From an uncultured Clostridia bacterium (lineage in GTDB: Bacteria > Bacillota > Clostridia > Lachnospirales > Anaerotignaceae): a DNA stretch of 27,760 nucleotides. Location of the stretch: positions 1-27,760 of the forward strand of contig CAJUKL010000031.1 in assembly GCA_910587195.1 (NCBI GenBank). Direction: 5' to 3'. Under the pieces are notes generated by a model, which made no database searches, was not told the DNA's origin, and saw only the letters and a program-made list of their open reading frames with translations. Shown one piece after another: positions 1 through 7,335 of the stretch. The position numbers and the translations under genes were made by a program. Numbering within the stretch: position 1 is the first letter of the stretch; each line of letters begins with the position of its first letter.

Positions 1-182
1 GTAAGCAAAGAACTTTTGTGCGAAACTTTGTTTCGCTGCTGTGTGTTGGAGCAGAATGGTTGTTGTGGTTGAACGACAACAGAGCACCAAAGGCTAAAAA
101 TGAGAATCTGTTGCGTGTGCAAAAGATAAAGTTTTTGGTCAAGCTTTTTTCAAAAAGCTTGCAGGTGTGGACGGAGTCCACA
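1..182 (+). repeat. Modular hairpin repeat, copy A (5' end cut by window)
   Basis: This is one member of the repeat family dispersed over the window. It enters at GTAAGCAAAGAAC, so the first hairpin lies mostly outside. Visible modules are a hairpin GCGAAAC-TTT-GTTTCGC at 20-36, a core with GAACGACAAC and CACCAA around 71-90, a long palindrome CAAGCTTTTT/AAAAAGCTTG at 140-161, and a hairpin TGTGGAC-GGA-GTCCACA at 166-182. The last hairpin ends about 24 nt before the uvrA ribosome site, so a transcript entering uvrA from upstream would carry the whole element as leader. No separate uvrA promoter is evident in the short gap. Confidence 0.8.
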
Positions 183-220
183 AAATAAACATGATACTTT
201 TTACAAAAGGAGGAAAAATG

Positions 221-3049
221 ATGTCTAAAAATGAAATTATTATAAGAGGAGCAAAAGAACACAATTTAAAAAACATCAACTTAAAAATACCAAGAGATAA
301 ATTAGTTGTATTTACAGGAGTAAGCGGCTCTGGAAAATCTTCTTTAGCTTTTGATACCATTTATGCAGAAGGACAAAGAAGATATGTGGAATCTTTATCC
401 TCTTATGCAAGGCAATTTTTAGGGCAAATGGAAAAACCTGATGTGGAATATATAGAAGGACTTTCTCCTGCAATCTCGATTGACCAAAAAACAACAAGTC
501 ATAATCCACGTTCTACTGTGGGAACAGTGACAGAAATATATGACTATTTTCGTTTGCTTTATGCAAGGATTGGTATTCCACATTGCCCTAAGTGCGGTAA
601 GGAAATTAAAAAGCAAACCATAGACCAAATTGCAGACCAAATTATGGCACTTCCAGAACGTTCTAAACTACAGTTATTAGCACCTGTTGTCAGAGGCAGA
701 AAAGGGGAACATGTGAAGTTATTAGAAGAAGCAAAAAAAAGTGGCTATGTAAGAGTGCGTATTGATGGGTTATTGTATGAATTATCAGAAGAAATTAAAT
801 TAGAAAAAAATAAAAAACATAATATTGAAATTGTGGTAGATAGGTTGATTGTAAAAGAAGATATGCAAAAACGTTTGACAGAATCCTTAGAAACGGTTTC
901 TGCATTGTCTGGTGGCTTAATTATAGTAGATGTCAATGGAGAAAAAGAATTGATATTTAGTCAAAATTTTTCCTGTCCGGATTGTGGCATTAATTTGCCG
1001 GAAATAGAACCGAGAATGTTTTCTTTTAATAATCCAGCAGGTGCTTGTCCAGTGTGTACAGGGCTTGGTATGCAAATGAAGTTTGATATAGATTTAATTG
1101 TACCAAACCAGGAATTGAGCATTTTGCAGGGCGCAATTACAGCACCAGGCTATCAGTCTATGGGAAATAATAAAGAAAGTATGGCGCGTATTCTTTTGGA
1201 AGCACTAGCAGAAAAATATCATTTTTCTTTAGAAACGCCTTTTAAGGAATTAAGTGATACTGCAAAAGAAATTCTTTTTTATGGCACAAAAGGAGAAAAA
1301 GTAAAAATTACCTATACCAATTTTAGAGGGACAGGAACTTATGACTATGATTTTGATGGAATTATTAATAATCTGCAAAGAAGATACCAAGAAACATCAG
1401 AAACTATGCGAAGTGAATATGAAGAATATATGACAAATATTACTTGCCCAGCGTGCAAAGGAAAAAGATTACGTCCGGAAGTGCTTGCCATTACGGTAGG
1501 AGGAAAAAATATTTCAGAAGTAACAGAAATGTCTATTAGCAACATTCAGCAATTTTTTGAGGAATTGGTATTGACGGAAAAAGAAAAAATGATTGCAAAA
1601 CAGATATTAAAAGAAATTAAAGCAAGAATCCATTTTTTAATAGATGTAGGTTTGGAATATCTTACCTTATCCAGAACAGCAAGCACTTTGTCGGGAGGAG
1701 AGTCCCAAAGAATTCGGCTTGCAACACAAATTGGCTCTGGTTTAGTGGGGGTTGTGTATATTTTAGATGAGCCAAGCATTGGCTTACATCAAAGAGATAA
1801 TGATAAATTGTTAAATACCTTAAAACATTTAAGAGATATTGGAAATTCTTTGATTGTGGTGGAGCATGATGAGGATACGATGTTAGCATCTGATTTTATT
1901 GTGGATGTGGGGCCAGGTGCAGGAAAAGATGGTGGAGAAATTGTATTTGCAGGAAGTATAGAGGATTTGATACAATGTAAGGACTCTGTTACAGGAGATT
2001 ATTTAAGTGGAAGAAAAAAGATTGAAGTACCCCAAAATAGAAAAAGAGGAAAAGATAGTATTAAAATTGTTGGTGCAAAAGAAAATAATTTAAAAAATAT
2101 TAACGTAAGTATTCCTTTGGGTGTATTTACTTGTATTACTGGAGTAAGTGGTTCTGGAAAAAGTTCGCTTGTAAATGAAATATTATATAAAAGATTAGCA
2201 AAAGAATTAAACCGGGCAAAAGTGCGCGCAGGAAAACATAAAGATATGATTGGAATAGAAAAATTAGATAAAGTAATCAATATAGACCAGTCCCCGATAG
2301 GAAGAACACCAAGGAGTAATCCGGCAACTTATACAGGCTTATTTGATTTGATACGAGATTTGTTTGCACAGACAACAGAAGCAAAAATGCGTGGTTATCA
2401 AAAAGGTAGATTTAGCTTTAATGTAAAAGGTGGTAGATGTGAGGCTTGTACCGGAGATGGTATTTTAAAAATTGAAATGCATTTTTTACCAGATGTTTAT
2501 GTACCTTGTGATGTGTGCCATGGAAAAAGATATAATAGAGAAACGTTAGAAGTACATTATAAAGGGAAAACCATTTCTGATGTTCTGGATATGACAGTAG
2601 AAGAAGCACTTGCATTTTTTGAAAATATTCCTAAAATAAAAAATAAGCTGCAAACATTGTATGATGTAGGGCTTTCTTATGTGCAGTTAGGACAATCTTC
2701 TACAACATTATCGGGAGGAGAGGCGCAAAGAGTAAAACTTGCAACAGAATTAAGTAAAAAAAGCACAGGAAAAACCATGTATATTTTAGATGAACCAACC
2801 ACAGGCTTGCATACCGCAGACGTGCATAAATTAGTGCATATCATACAAAGATTGACAGAAGGCGGAAATACTGTTGTTGTGATTGAACACAATTTAGATG
2901 TGATTAAAACAGCAGATTATATTATTGATTTGGGGCCAGAAGGCGGAAATAATGGTGGAAAAGTGGTTGTGACTGGAACCCCAGAAGAAATTATAGAAGA
3001 ACAAAATTCTTATACTGGAAAATATTTGAAGTCTGTTTTGCAAAGATAA
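221..3049 (+). CDS. uvrA: Excinuclease ABC subunit UvrA
   Basis: Damage-recognition ATPase of nucleotide excision repair; it acts as a dimer with UvrB in the cytoplasm. It is about 942 residues, normal for the family. The N-terminal Walker A GVSGSGKSS is at residues 33-41, followed by a CPKCG zinc-type motif, the first ABC signature (LSGGESQR) and LDEPSIGLHQ. The C-terminal half repeats the pattern: a second GVSGSGKSS, the zinc module CEAC...CDVCHG, signature LSGGEAQR and LDEPTTGLH. The start is placed at the second of two adjacent ATGs, 7 nt after AAAGGAGG at 206-213; the ATG at 218 is also possible, and an upstream in-frame ATG at 167 lies inside the repeat and lacks a ribosome site. In many Clostridia uvrB precedes uvrA, but that side is outside the window. 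Confidence 0.98.
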   Translation: MSKNEIIIRGAKEHNLKNINLKIPRDKLVVFTGVSGSGKSSLAFDTIYAEGQRRYVESLSSYARQFLGQMEKPDVEYIEGLSPAISIDQKTTSHNPRSTVGTVTEIYDYFRLLYARIGIPHCPKCGKEIKKQTIDQIADQIMALPERSKLQLLAPVVRGRKGEHVKLLEEAKKSGYVRVRIDGLLYELSEEIKLEKNKKHNIEIVVDRLIVKEDMQKRLTESLETVSALSGGLIIVDVNGEKELIFSQNFSCPDCGINLPEIEPRMFSFNNPAGACPVCTGLGMQMKFDIDLIVPNQELSILQGAITAPGYQSMGNNKESMARILLEALAEKYHFSLETPFKELSDTAKEILFYGTKGEKVKITYTNFRGTGTYDYDFDGIINNLQRRYQETSETMRSEYEEYMTNITCPACKGKRLRPEVLAITVGGKNISEVTEMSISNIQQFFEELVLTEKEKMIAKQILKEIKARIHFLIDVGLEYLTLSRTASTLSGGESQRIRLATQIGSGLVGVVYILDEPSIGLHQRDNDKLLNTLKHLRDIGNSLIVVEHDEDTMLASDFIVDVGPGAGKDGGEIVFAGSIEDLIQCKDSVTGDYLSGRKKIEVPQNRKRGKDSIKIVGAKENNLKNINVSIPLGVFTCITGVSGSGKSSLVNEILYKRLAKELNRAKVRAGKHKDMIGIEKLDKVINIDQSPIGRTPRSNPATYTGLFDLIRDLFAQTTEAKMRGYQKGRFSFNVKGGRCEACTGDGILKIEMHFLPDVYVPCDVCHGKRYNRETLEVHYKGKTISDVLDMTVEEALAFFENIPKIKNKLQTLYDVGLSYVQLGQSSTTLSGGEAQRVKLATELSKKSTGKTMYILDEPTTGLHTADVHKLVHIIQRLTEGGNTVVVIEHNLDVIKTADYIIDLGPEGGNNGGKVVVTGTPEEIIEEQNSYTGKYLKSVLQR

Positions 3050-3198
3050 CACAATCTATCTGTCAAAAAATAGATAATTTTGTATAAAAATAGAAGCATG
3101 ATATTTTTAAAAACATGTTTGATGTCACAAAAAATATTTGTATTATTTTACAACTTTTTGCACAAAAAACCACTAAAAAATGTTGTTTTTTTTTAGTA

Positions 3199-3227
3199 TT
3201 GACAAAATCACAACTAGATTGTACCAT
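3199..3227 (+). promoter_or_regulatory. Possible promoter for the 104-aa ORF
   Basis: A perfect -35 box TTGACA at 3199-3204 is followed after 17 nt by TACCAT at 3222-3227, a weak -10. A perfect TATAAT lies at 3227-3232, but 22 nt from the -35, which is too long for a normal sigma-A promoter. The ORF start is about 35 nt downstream. The rest of the 3050-3265 gap is AT-rich, with only weak A/T stems. Confidence 0.35.
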
Positions 3228-3265
3228 ATAATTAGCTAGGTTTAGTAGATTTTTGGAGGATATAG

Positions 3266-3580
3266 ATGACAAAAGACAGAGATGCAGTACAAGAATTAAT
3301 ACAAACACAACAAGAAGTGTTGGAATGGTTTGGCTGTGAAGGAGATTTTTTTATCAAGCCTTTGCTAGATTGTGAGTGGACCATTAATGATACAGAAGAT
3401 TTTTATTTTTTATCTTATTGGATAAAACAAAACAAAAGAGTAAATGCTGTCATTGTAAAAAGGAACGGTTTGCCTATGCTTTATCAAAAAAAGAAATATA
3501 CTATGGTTGTTGCGATTGATTGCGTTAAAATTGCTTTTGTCTTTCGTAATAGTCGAAGAATTGATGTAGAGTTAGAGTAA
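3266..3580 (+). CDS. Hypothetical protein, 104 aa
   Basis: I do not recognise this protein. It starts with ATG 6 nt after a good ribosome site (TTGGAGGAT) and is preceded by a possible promoter, so it is probably expressed. The N-terminal third is acidic and helical with many Gln and Glu. The second half alternates hydrophobic and charged residues (VNAVIVKRNG, YTMVVAIDCVKIAFVF), suggesting a small mixed alpha/beta domain. There is no signal peptide, membrane segment or recognisable catalytic motif. It stands alone between uvrA and a strong terminator at 3658. Confidence 0.75.
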   Translation: MTKDRDAVQELIQTQQEVLEWFGCEGDFFIKPLLDCEWTINDTEDFYFLSYWIKQNKRVNAVIVKRNGLPMLYQKKKYTMVVAIDCVKIAFVFRNSRRIDVELE

Positions 3581-3657
3581 AAAAGAAATGAATTTTTTGG
3601 ATACTCTACTATATTCAAAATAGTAGGGCATCAAAATGTCATTTTTGTCATAATTAT

Positions 3658-3694
3658 AAAGTCTTACACTTCTTTACAGTTGTAAGACTTTTTT
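3658..3694 (+). terminator. Rho-independent terminator after the 104-aa ORF
   Basis: Arms AAAGTCTTAC (3658-3667) and GTAAGACTTT (3682-3691) close a 14-nt loop and run into a T tract (TTTTTTGG). A smaller hairpin CTACTAT/ATAGTAG at 3606-3626 lies just upstream without a T tract. The remainder up to 3832 shows no gene. Confidence 0.85.
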
Positions 3695-3832
3695 GGTATA
3701 AAGATAGGATTGAGGGGACTGCTTTCTATTTTCTGAATGTCAAAAAAATCTCAGCTTAATTAGAATACTGCATATTTTTACACAAATGGACAAATGATAA
3801 ATACAGCGCAATAGACAAGGGAGGCTGTATTT

Positions 3833-4441
3833 ATGTTATGTATTGGTATACTGGGAGAAAACCTAAAAGAACAAACCATAGAACAAATTGTATATTTTGC
3901 AGAACAATACGGTAAAGATTATGTTTGTTTTTGCGGAAGCACAAAAAAAAATGAGTTTGAAAAGGCTTATCAGCAGGCAAAAAAAACACAAAATTCGCTT
4001 TTTTTAGTACCAATTCATGTAAAAACAATAAAATATTGCAAAAGCAAAAATGTATCATTTTCTATTTTCCTTTGTTTGGGAAAGATAGGGGAAAACACAA
4101 AAGAAAATATTGCTTGTTTGGTACGTCATACCATATTGATTGTGAATACAGATGATAGAAGGGTATTTCCATTAAAATTAAAAACAGGAAATAAACTTAT
4201 TACTTGTGGAATGAATCATAGAGCAAGTGTAACACTTTCTAGTTATTTGGAGCCTATGGGAGATGAAAAAAGCAGTAAAATACAATGTTGCATACAAAGA
4301 AATATACCCACTGTTTCGGGGCGGATATTTGAACCGCAGGAGTTTTCACTTTTGTTAGAACAGGGACAAAAAAGCGTTTCTGGTGCGTTAGCGGCTGTTA
4401 CAACATTGATAGCAGCTGATGTAGAATTTGGTGATATATAA
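3833..4441 (+). CDS. Hypothetical protein, 202 aa, remotely Mur-ligase-like
   Basis: A 202-residue cytoplasmic protein that starts with ATG after GGGAGG. Family assignment is uncertain. The central segment, ILIVNTDD followed by LITCGMN and then ASVTLSSY, recalls the end of the Mur-ligase central domain, where a buried Asn/Asp strand is followed by a TYG-like strand and substrate-contact loop. No P-loop (GTxGKT) is present, so it cannot be a functional Mur ligase on its own. The C-terminal part carries IPTVSGRIFEPQEF, which looks like a conserved block of a Clostridia-specific uncharacterised family. It is followed, after a 215-nt gap, by the SSB-like gene. Confidence 0.75.
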   Translation: MLCIGILGENLKEQTIEQIVYFAEQYGKDYVCFCGSTKKNEFEKAYQQAKKTQNSLFLVPIHVKTIKYCKSKNVSFSIFLCLGKIGENTKENIACLVRHTILIVNTDDRRVFPLKLKTGNKLITCGMNHRASVTLSSYLEPMGDEKSSKIQCCIQRNIPTVSGRIFEPQEFSLLLEQGQKSVSGALAAVTTLIAADVEFGDI

Positions 4442-4656
4442 GTACCAACCCTTCTATTGAAACAGTTTGTTTTTGAAAATGCAAAAGAATAAAAAAACAT
4501 AGAATAAAACGATTCTAAAGACAAAACAACGAGAATATGATACTATACAAAGTGAAAAATAAAACCGTTTATTGTTTAAAAAAGTTTGGAAAAGAAACAA
4601 ATGAATTTAGAAATGTGTGAAAAACGGTCAAATAAAGAATGAGGGGAGATTTGGTT

Positions 4657-5316
4657 ATGCATACAGAAGGATTATTAGAAAATAATAGCATTTACATTGC
4701 AGGCAAAGTAACAGAAGAATGTGTATTTAGCCATGAGGTGTATGGAGAAGGCTTTTATTTATTTAAAGTTTCTTCAGGAAGATTGAGTGACAACGAAGAT
4801 ATACTGCCCATTACAATTTCTGAACGTTTGATTAAAAAAGAAAAATTGACGTTAGGAACAAAAGTTGAAGTAACTGGACAACTGAGAAGCTATAACAATT
4901 ATGGTAGTAAAAAAAATAAATTAGTTTTAACCATCTTTGCAAGAGAAATTAATTTGCTGGAAGAAGAAAGCGGACAGAATCCAAACCAAATATTTTTAAA
5001 TGGATTTATTTGCAAACCACCTGTTTATAGAAAAACACCTTTTGGTAGAGAAATTTCTGATATTTTGGTAGCAGTTAACAGAGCATATAATAAATCAGAT
5101 TATATTCCTTGTATTGCATGGGGAAGAAATGCAAGATATTTGTCTGGCTTATCCGTCGGCGAGAATATTAAAATTTGGGGACGGATGCAAAGCAGAACAT
5201 ACCAGAAAAAAAATGGTGATGAAATAGAAGAAAGAGTAGCCTATGAAGTTTCGATTTCTAAAATAGAAGTAGCAGTAGACAGAAAAGAAAAATCTATGGG
5301 AAATGGCTCTTTATAA
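4657..5316 (+). CDS. Single-stranded-DNA-binding-protein-like protein with two OB-type segments
   Basis: Predicted single-stranded nucleic-acid binding protein of the SSB/PriB OB-fold superfamily, 219 residues. The C-terminal half has the classical SSB block: NGFICKPPVYRKTPFGREI, then LAVNRAY-like VAVNRAYNKSDYIPCIAWGRNA, then VGENIKIWGRMQSRTYQKK. The N-terminal half looks like a second, more divergent OB segment (IAGKVTEECVFSHEVYGEGFYLFKV). The acidic DDIPF tail of housekeeping SSB is missing, so this is unlikely to be the main replication SSB. The start is the ATG at 4657, 8 nt after AGGGGAG; the in-frame ATG at 4639 overlaps that ribosome site. It appears monocistronic. Confidence 0.85.
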   Translation: MHTEGLLENNSIYIAGKVTEECVFSHEVYGEGFYLFKVSSGRLSDNEDILPITISERLIKKEKLTLGTKVEVTGQLRSYNNYGSKKNKLVLTIFAREINLLEEESGQNPNQIFLNGFICKPPVYRKTPFGREISDILVAVNRAYNKSDYIPCIAWGRNARYLSGLSVGENIKIWGRMQSRTYQKKNGDEIEERVAYEVSISKIEVAVDRKEKSMGNGSL

Positions 5317-5352
5317 CCCTTTTTTGTATCATAAAAAGTAAAAGTATCTTTC

Positions 5353-5396
5353 CACACTGCCCCTGCCTTTTGGTATGGGGTGTGTAACTCTCTTTT
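5353..5396 (+). terminator. Probable terminator after the SSB-like gene
   Basis: ACAC-T-GCCCC pairs imperfectly with GGGG-TGTGT (5354-5385) around a loop TGCCTTTTGGTA and is followed by a T-rich stretch (CTCTCTTTTATTG). The hairpin is GC-rich compared with its surroundings. The stem has an interior mismatch, so the call is moderate. Confidence 0.5.
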
Positions 5397-5491
5397 ATTG
5401 TTAGTAAAAAATGTTATAACGCAAACATTGACATTTTTAAAAAATTTTAGTATCATAACAAAAAGATAGGATATTAAAATTGATTTTGTTC

Positions 5492-5557
5492 CTTTGATAA
5501 AAAAGCATTTCTATTTTTTCTATATAAAATCTATTTAAAAATGCTTTTTTATCAAAG
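5492..5557. repeat. Perfect 19-bp inverted repeat ahead of the DUF6465 gene
   Basis: Left arm 5492-5510 begins CTTTGATAAAAAAGC; right arm 5539-5557 is its exact complement and ends GCTTTTTTATCAAAG. The 28-nt loop is AT-rich. The structure ends about 15 nt before the ribosome site GGGGG of the downstream gene, where it could act as an mRNA leader hairpin or a two-site operator. No T tract follows the right arm, so it is not a classical terminator. Confidence 0.8.
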
Positions 5558-5587
5558 AATCTTAAAAATGAATAGGGGGTTTTTTTT

Positions 5588-5794
5588 ATGAAAGCAAATA
5601 TTAATATAGAATTTCATGGAAAACAAGCAGCAGTAAAAGATTTAGAGGATAGAGCAAAAGAAATCTGGAAAGAATCTGGTAAAAAAGTAAAAGATATGAG
5701 AGAATTAGATTTATATTATAAACCAGAAGAAAGCACTTGCTATTATGTCGTAAATGGTACAGAAACAGGCAGTTTTCATGTAGAAGAAAAATAA
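5588..5794 (+). CDS. DUF6465-type small protein, 68 aa
   Basis: A short soluble protein matching, from memory, the Clostridia family DUF6465: an N-terminal beta strand (NINIEFHGKQ), a charged helix (LEDRAKEIWKESGKKVKDM) and a C-terminal LDLYYKPEESTCYYVVNG strand pair. The family has no established function. It starts with ATG after GGGGG, with a long inverted repeat immediately upstream and a terminator immediately downstream, so it looks like a single-gene unit. In related organisms such proteins are often fused behind a basic low-complexity N-terminus; that is absent here. Confidence 0.75.
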   Translation: MKANINIEFHGKQAAVKDLEDRAKEIWKESGKKVKDMRELDLYYKPEESTCYYVVNGTETGSFHVEEK

Positions 5795-5798
5795 AAAA

Positions 5799-5829
5799 CA
5801 AGCAGGCTTTGTCCTGCTTTTGTATTTTG
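5799..5829 (+). terminator. Terminator after the DUF6465 gene
   Basis: The stem AGCAGG (5801-5806) / CCTGCT (5813-5818) with loop CTTTGT is flanked by A-rich sequence on the left and followed by TTTGTATTTTG. It begins within 10 nt of the stop codon. Confidence 0.75.
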
Positions 5830-5874
5830 TTAGACTTTTTTGTAAAGATACAAAACAATGGGAGCTGAAGACGA

Positions 5875-6366
5875 TTGAGAAAAGGCAATGTATTTGTTTA
5901 TTATGGAAATGGAAGGGGCAAAACATCACTTGCCATTGGACTGGGGATTCGTCAACTGGGTCAAGGACATAATGTAATGATGATACAGTTTATGGATTAT
6001 GATAATAAAACAGAGATAGCGCCGCTAAAAAAACTGGAGCCGGATTTTAGAATCTTTTGCTTTGAAAAAACAAGAGATTTTGTAGATGAAACAAGCGAAT
6101 GTGTCAGAAAAGAAATTGTAAATGAAATTAACATTAGCTTTGGATTTGCAAAAAAAATATTGGAAACGGGAGAATGTGATATACTAATTTTAAATGGTAT
6201 ATTAGATGCAATGGAAGGAGGCTACCTTTCTGTAGAAGAACTAAAATGTGCATTGTGTAAAAAAGCATCTTATATGGATGTGATATTGACAGGAAAAAAT
6301 ATTAATGATGAAATTTTTGAAAGTGCAGATTTTGTGTATGCTGTATCTGTAGAAAAAGAAACATAA
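5875..6366 (+). CDS. CobA/CobO-family (cob(I)alamin adenosyltransferase-like) P-loop protein, degenerate
   Basis: 163 residues. The N-terminus has the family hallmark: VFVYYGNGRGKTS, with the P-loop at residues 11-18, then GLGIRQLGQGHNVMMIQFM, as in corrinoid adenosyltransferases of the CobA/CobO/BtuR type. The second hallmark, normally a strand ending in LDE, reads CDILILNGILDAMEGG (residues 101-116), so the acidic pair is replaced by Asn107-Gly108. The late TGRNAP-like motif reads LTGKNIND and is followed by ADFVYAV. This suggests a divergent paralogue that may not adenosylate cobalamin. The start is TTG, 10 nt after GGGAG; no ATG is available in frame nearby. No other cobalamin gene is in the window. 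Confidence 0.75.
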   Translation: MRKGNVFVYYGNGRGKTSLAIGLGIRQLGQGHNVMMIQFMDYDNKTEIAPLKKLEPDFRIFCFEKTRDFVDETSECVRKEIVNEINISFGFAKKILETGECDILILNGILDAMEGGYLSVEELKCALCKKASYMDVILTGKNINDEIFESADFVYAVSVEKET

Positions 6367-6466
6367 AATTTTTTTAAACCTTGTGGTTGTTGTTTTATTC
6401 TGGTTGTTGTGGAACGTCCAGAGTAAAGCGTAAACAAAGCAATGCCCAAGTTTTGACTTATAAATG

Positions 6467-6499
6467 AGCCTTTCTGAGATTAGAAAGGCTTTTTGTTTT
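6467..6499 (+). terminator. Terminator between the CobO-like gene and the XRE pair
   Basis: A perfect stem AGCCTTTCT (6467-6475) / AGAAAGGCT (6482-6490), loop GAGATT, then TTTTGTTTTG. It serves the plus-strand CobO-like gene; on the minus strand no T tract follows. Confidence 0.85.
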
Positions 6500-6526
6500 G
6501 GTATTCTATAAAAGAATCTATCATTT

Positions 6527-6850
6527 TTAAATAAAAATGAAGGTCTTTTTTTCTAAAGTCGTTAAAAGTTCTTTTAATTTTAGTTGATATGTAGAAATGG
6601 GTTGATTTTGTGGGTCTGCAAACACATCTAAACTATCGCACAAAAGTACATCTAAATTTGTTTTCAATGCTTGTGCAATTTGATTTAATTTACAAATGTT
6701 TAAACTACTGATATTTCCTCTTTCCAGTTCTGATAATCTTGTTTGGGAAGTGGCAGAAAGATAGGATAATGCCGTTTGAGAAAGTCCTTTTTGTTTTCTA
6801 ATATATTTGATTCTTTTTCCGAGTGCGATAGCGTTAAAAATGATGTTCAC
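6527..6850 (-). CDS. XRE-family DNA-binding protein (second of an overlapping pair)
   Basis: About 107 residues with an N-terminal Cro/CI-type helix-turn-helix: LGKRIKYIRKQKGLSQTALSYLSATSQTRLSELERGN, then a conserved tail helix region. The remainder (about residues 75-107) is unassigned. The start is uncertain. The longest frame begins with GTG at 6850, but this GTG is itself part of the ribosome-site-like AGGAAGGTG, so initiation may occur a few codons downstream at an ATC or ATT. The gene overlaps the end of the upstream XRE gene by 17 bp, which argues for translational coupling. It has no obvious target operon other than its own pair. Confidence 0.85.
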   Translation of the reverse strand: MNIIFNAIALGKRIKYIRKQKGLSQTALSYLSATSQTRLSELERGNISSLNICKLNQIAQALKTNLDVLLCDSLDVFADPQNQPISTYQLKLKELLTTLEKKTFIFI

Positions 6851-7160
6851 CTTCCTGCTTTAAAAAAAGATATTGCACTAAGATATTATAAAAAAGTTGA
6901 TACTCTAATTCTGTAAAGCCAAGATAAAATGTTTGTTCTATGTCTGGGCTTGTTTGTAAATGGCAAAAATCTTCCAAAGAAATGCCCCAGTAATTTGCAA
7001 TTAAAACGACAATTTCTATGGAAGGGGATGTTGTGCCCCGTTCAATTTCTCCAAGATAAGAGGGACTAATGTGTAATTGTTCTGCAACATCAGATAATTT
7101 CATATTTTTTTCTTTTCTTAATTTTCTAATTTTTTTTCCAAAATAAGTGATATGAAACAT
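6834..7160 (-). CDS. XRE-family transcriptional regulator (first of an overlapping pair)
   Basis: 108 residues. A canonical HTH_3 domain covers about residues 7-62: FGKKIRKLRKEKNMKLSDVAEQLHISPSYLGEIERGTTSPSIE, with the recognition helix SPSYLGEIERG. The C-terminal 45 residues are hydrophobic and aromatic (QTFYLGFTELEYQLFYNILVQYLF) and may be a dimerisation or ligand segment. It is transcribed leftward, divergent from plsC, and its stop lies inside the next XRE gene. Paired small XRE genes usually form an autoregulated switch; that is inference here. Confidence 0.9.
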   Translation of the reverse strand: MFHITYFGKKIRKLRKEKNMKLSDVAEQLHISPSYLGEIERGTTSPSIEIVVLIANYWGISLEDFCHLQTSPDIEQTFYLGFTELEYQLFYNILVQYLFLKQEGEHHF

Positions 7161-7242
7161 AATATAAAACTTTGCTATTTTCTTTTTAAATTGATTTTAT
7201 CATATTTATTTACAGAGGGCAATAGAGGAATTTGTGTAAGAT

Positions 7243-7260
7243 GCTTTCTTGAAAGAAAGC
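7243..7260. repeat. Isolated first-hairpin remnant of the repeat family
   Basis: GCTTTCTT-GA-AAGAAAGC is identical to the first hairpin of the array copy at 26004-26021, and here stands alone. It sits between the divergent XRE pair and plsC, about 30 nt upstream of a TATAAT (7294-7299) that may be the plsC -10. Confidence 0.6.
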
Positions 7261-7335
7261 GTAAAAAGGCTTTTTTTTGTTGCTGTTTATGTATATAATA
7301 GTAAAAGTAATCTAAAAAAGAAAGGGTTGTAAATT

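Noticed and set aside
3172..3198. ACTAAAAAA/TTTTTTAGT stem after uvrA as a terminator
   Set aside because: The stem is almost only A/T pairs and no suitable T tract follows, so it is likely compositional.
3199..3232. TTGACA with TATAAT as a strong promoter
   Set aside because: The spacer is 22 nt, too long for sigma-A; only the weaker TACCAT pairing at 17 nt was kept, with low confidence.
6370..6460. Possible degraded copy of the hairpin repeat (GGTTGTTGTGGAACG, AAACAAAGC)
   Set aside because: It shares a few short words with copy A but has no module in the right order and no hairpin; the similarity is too weak.
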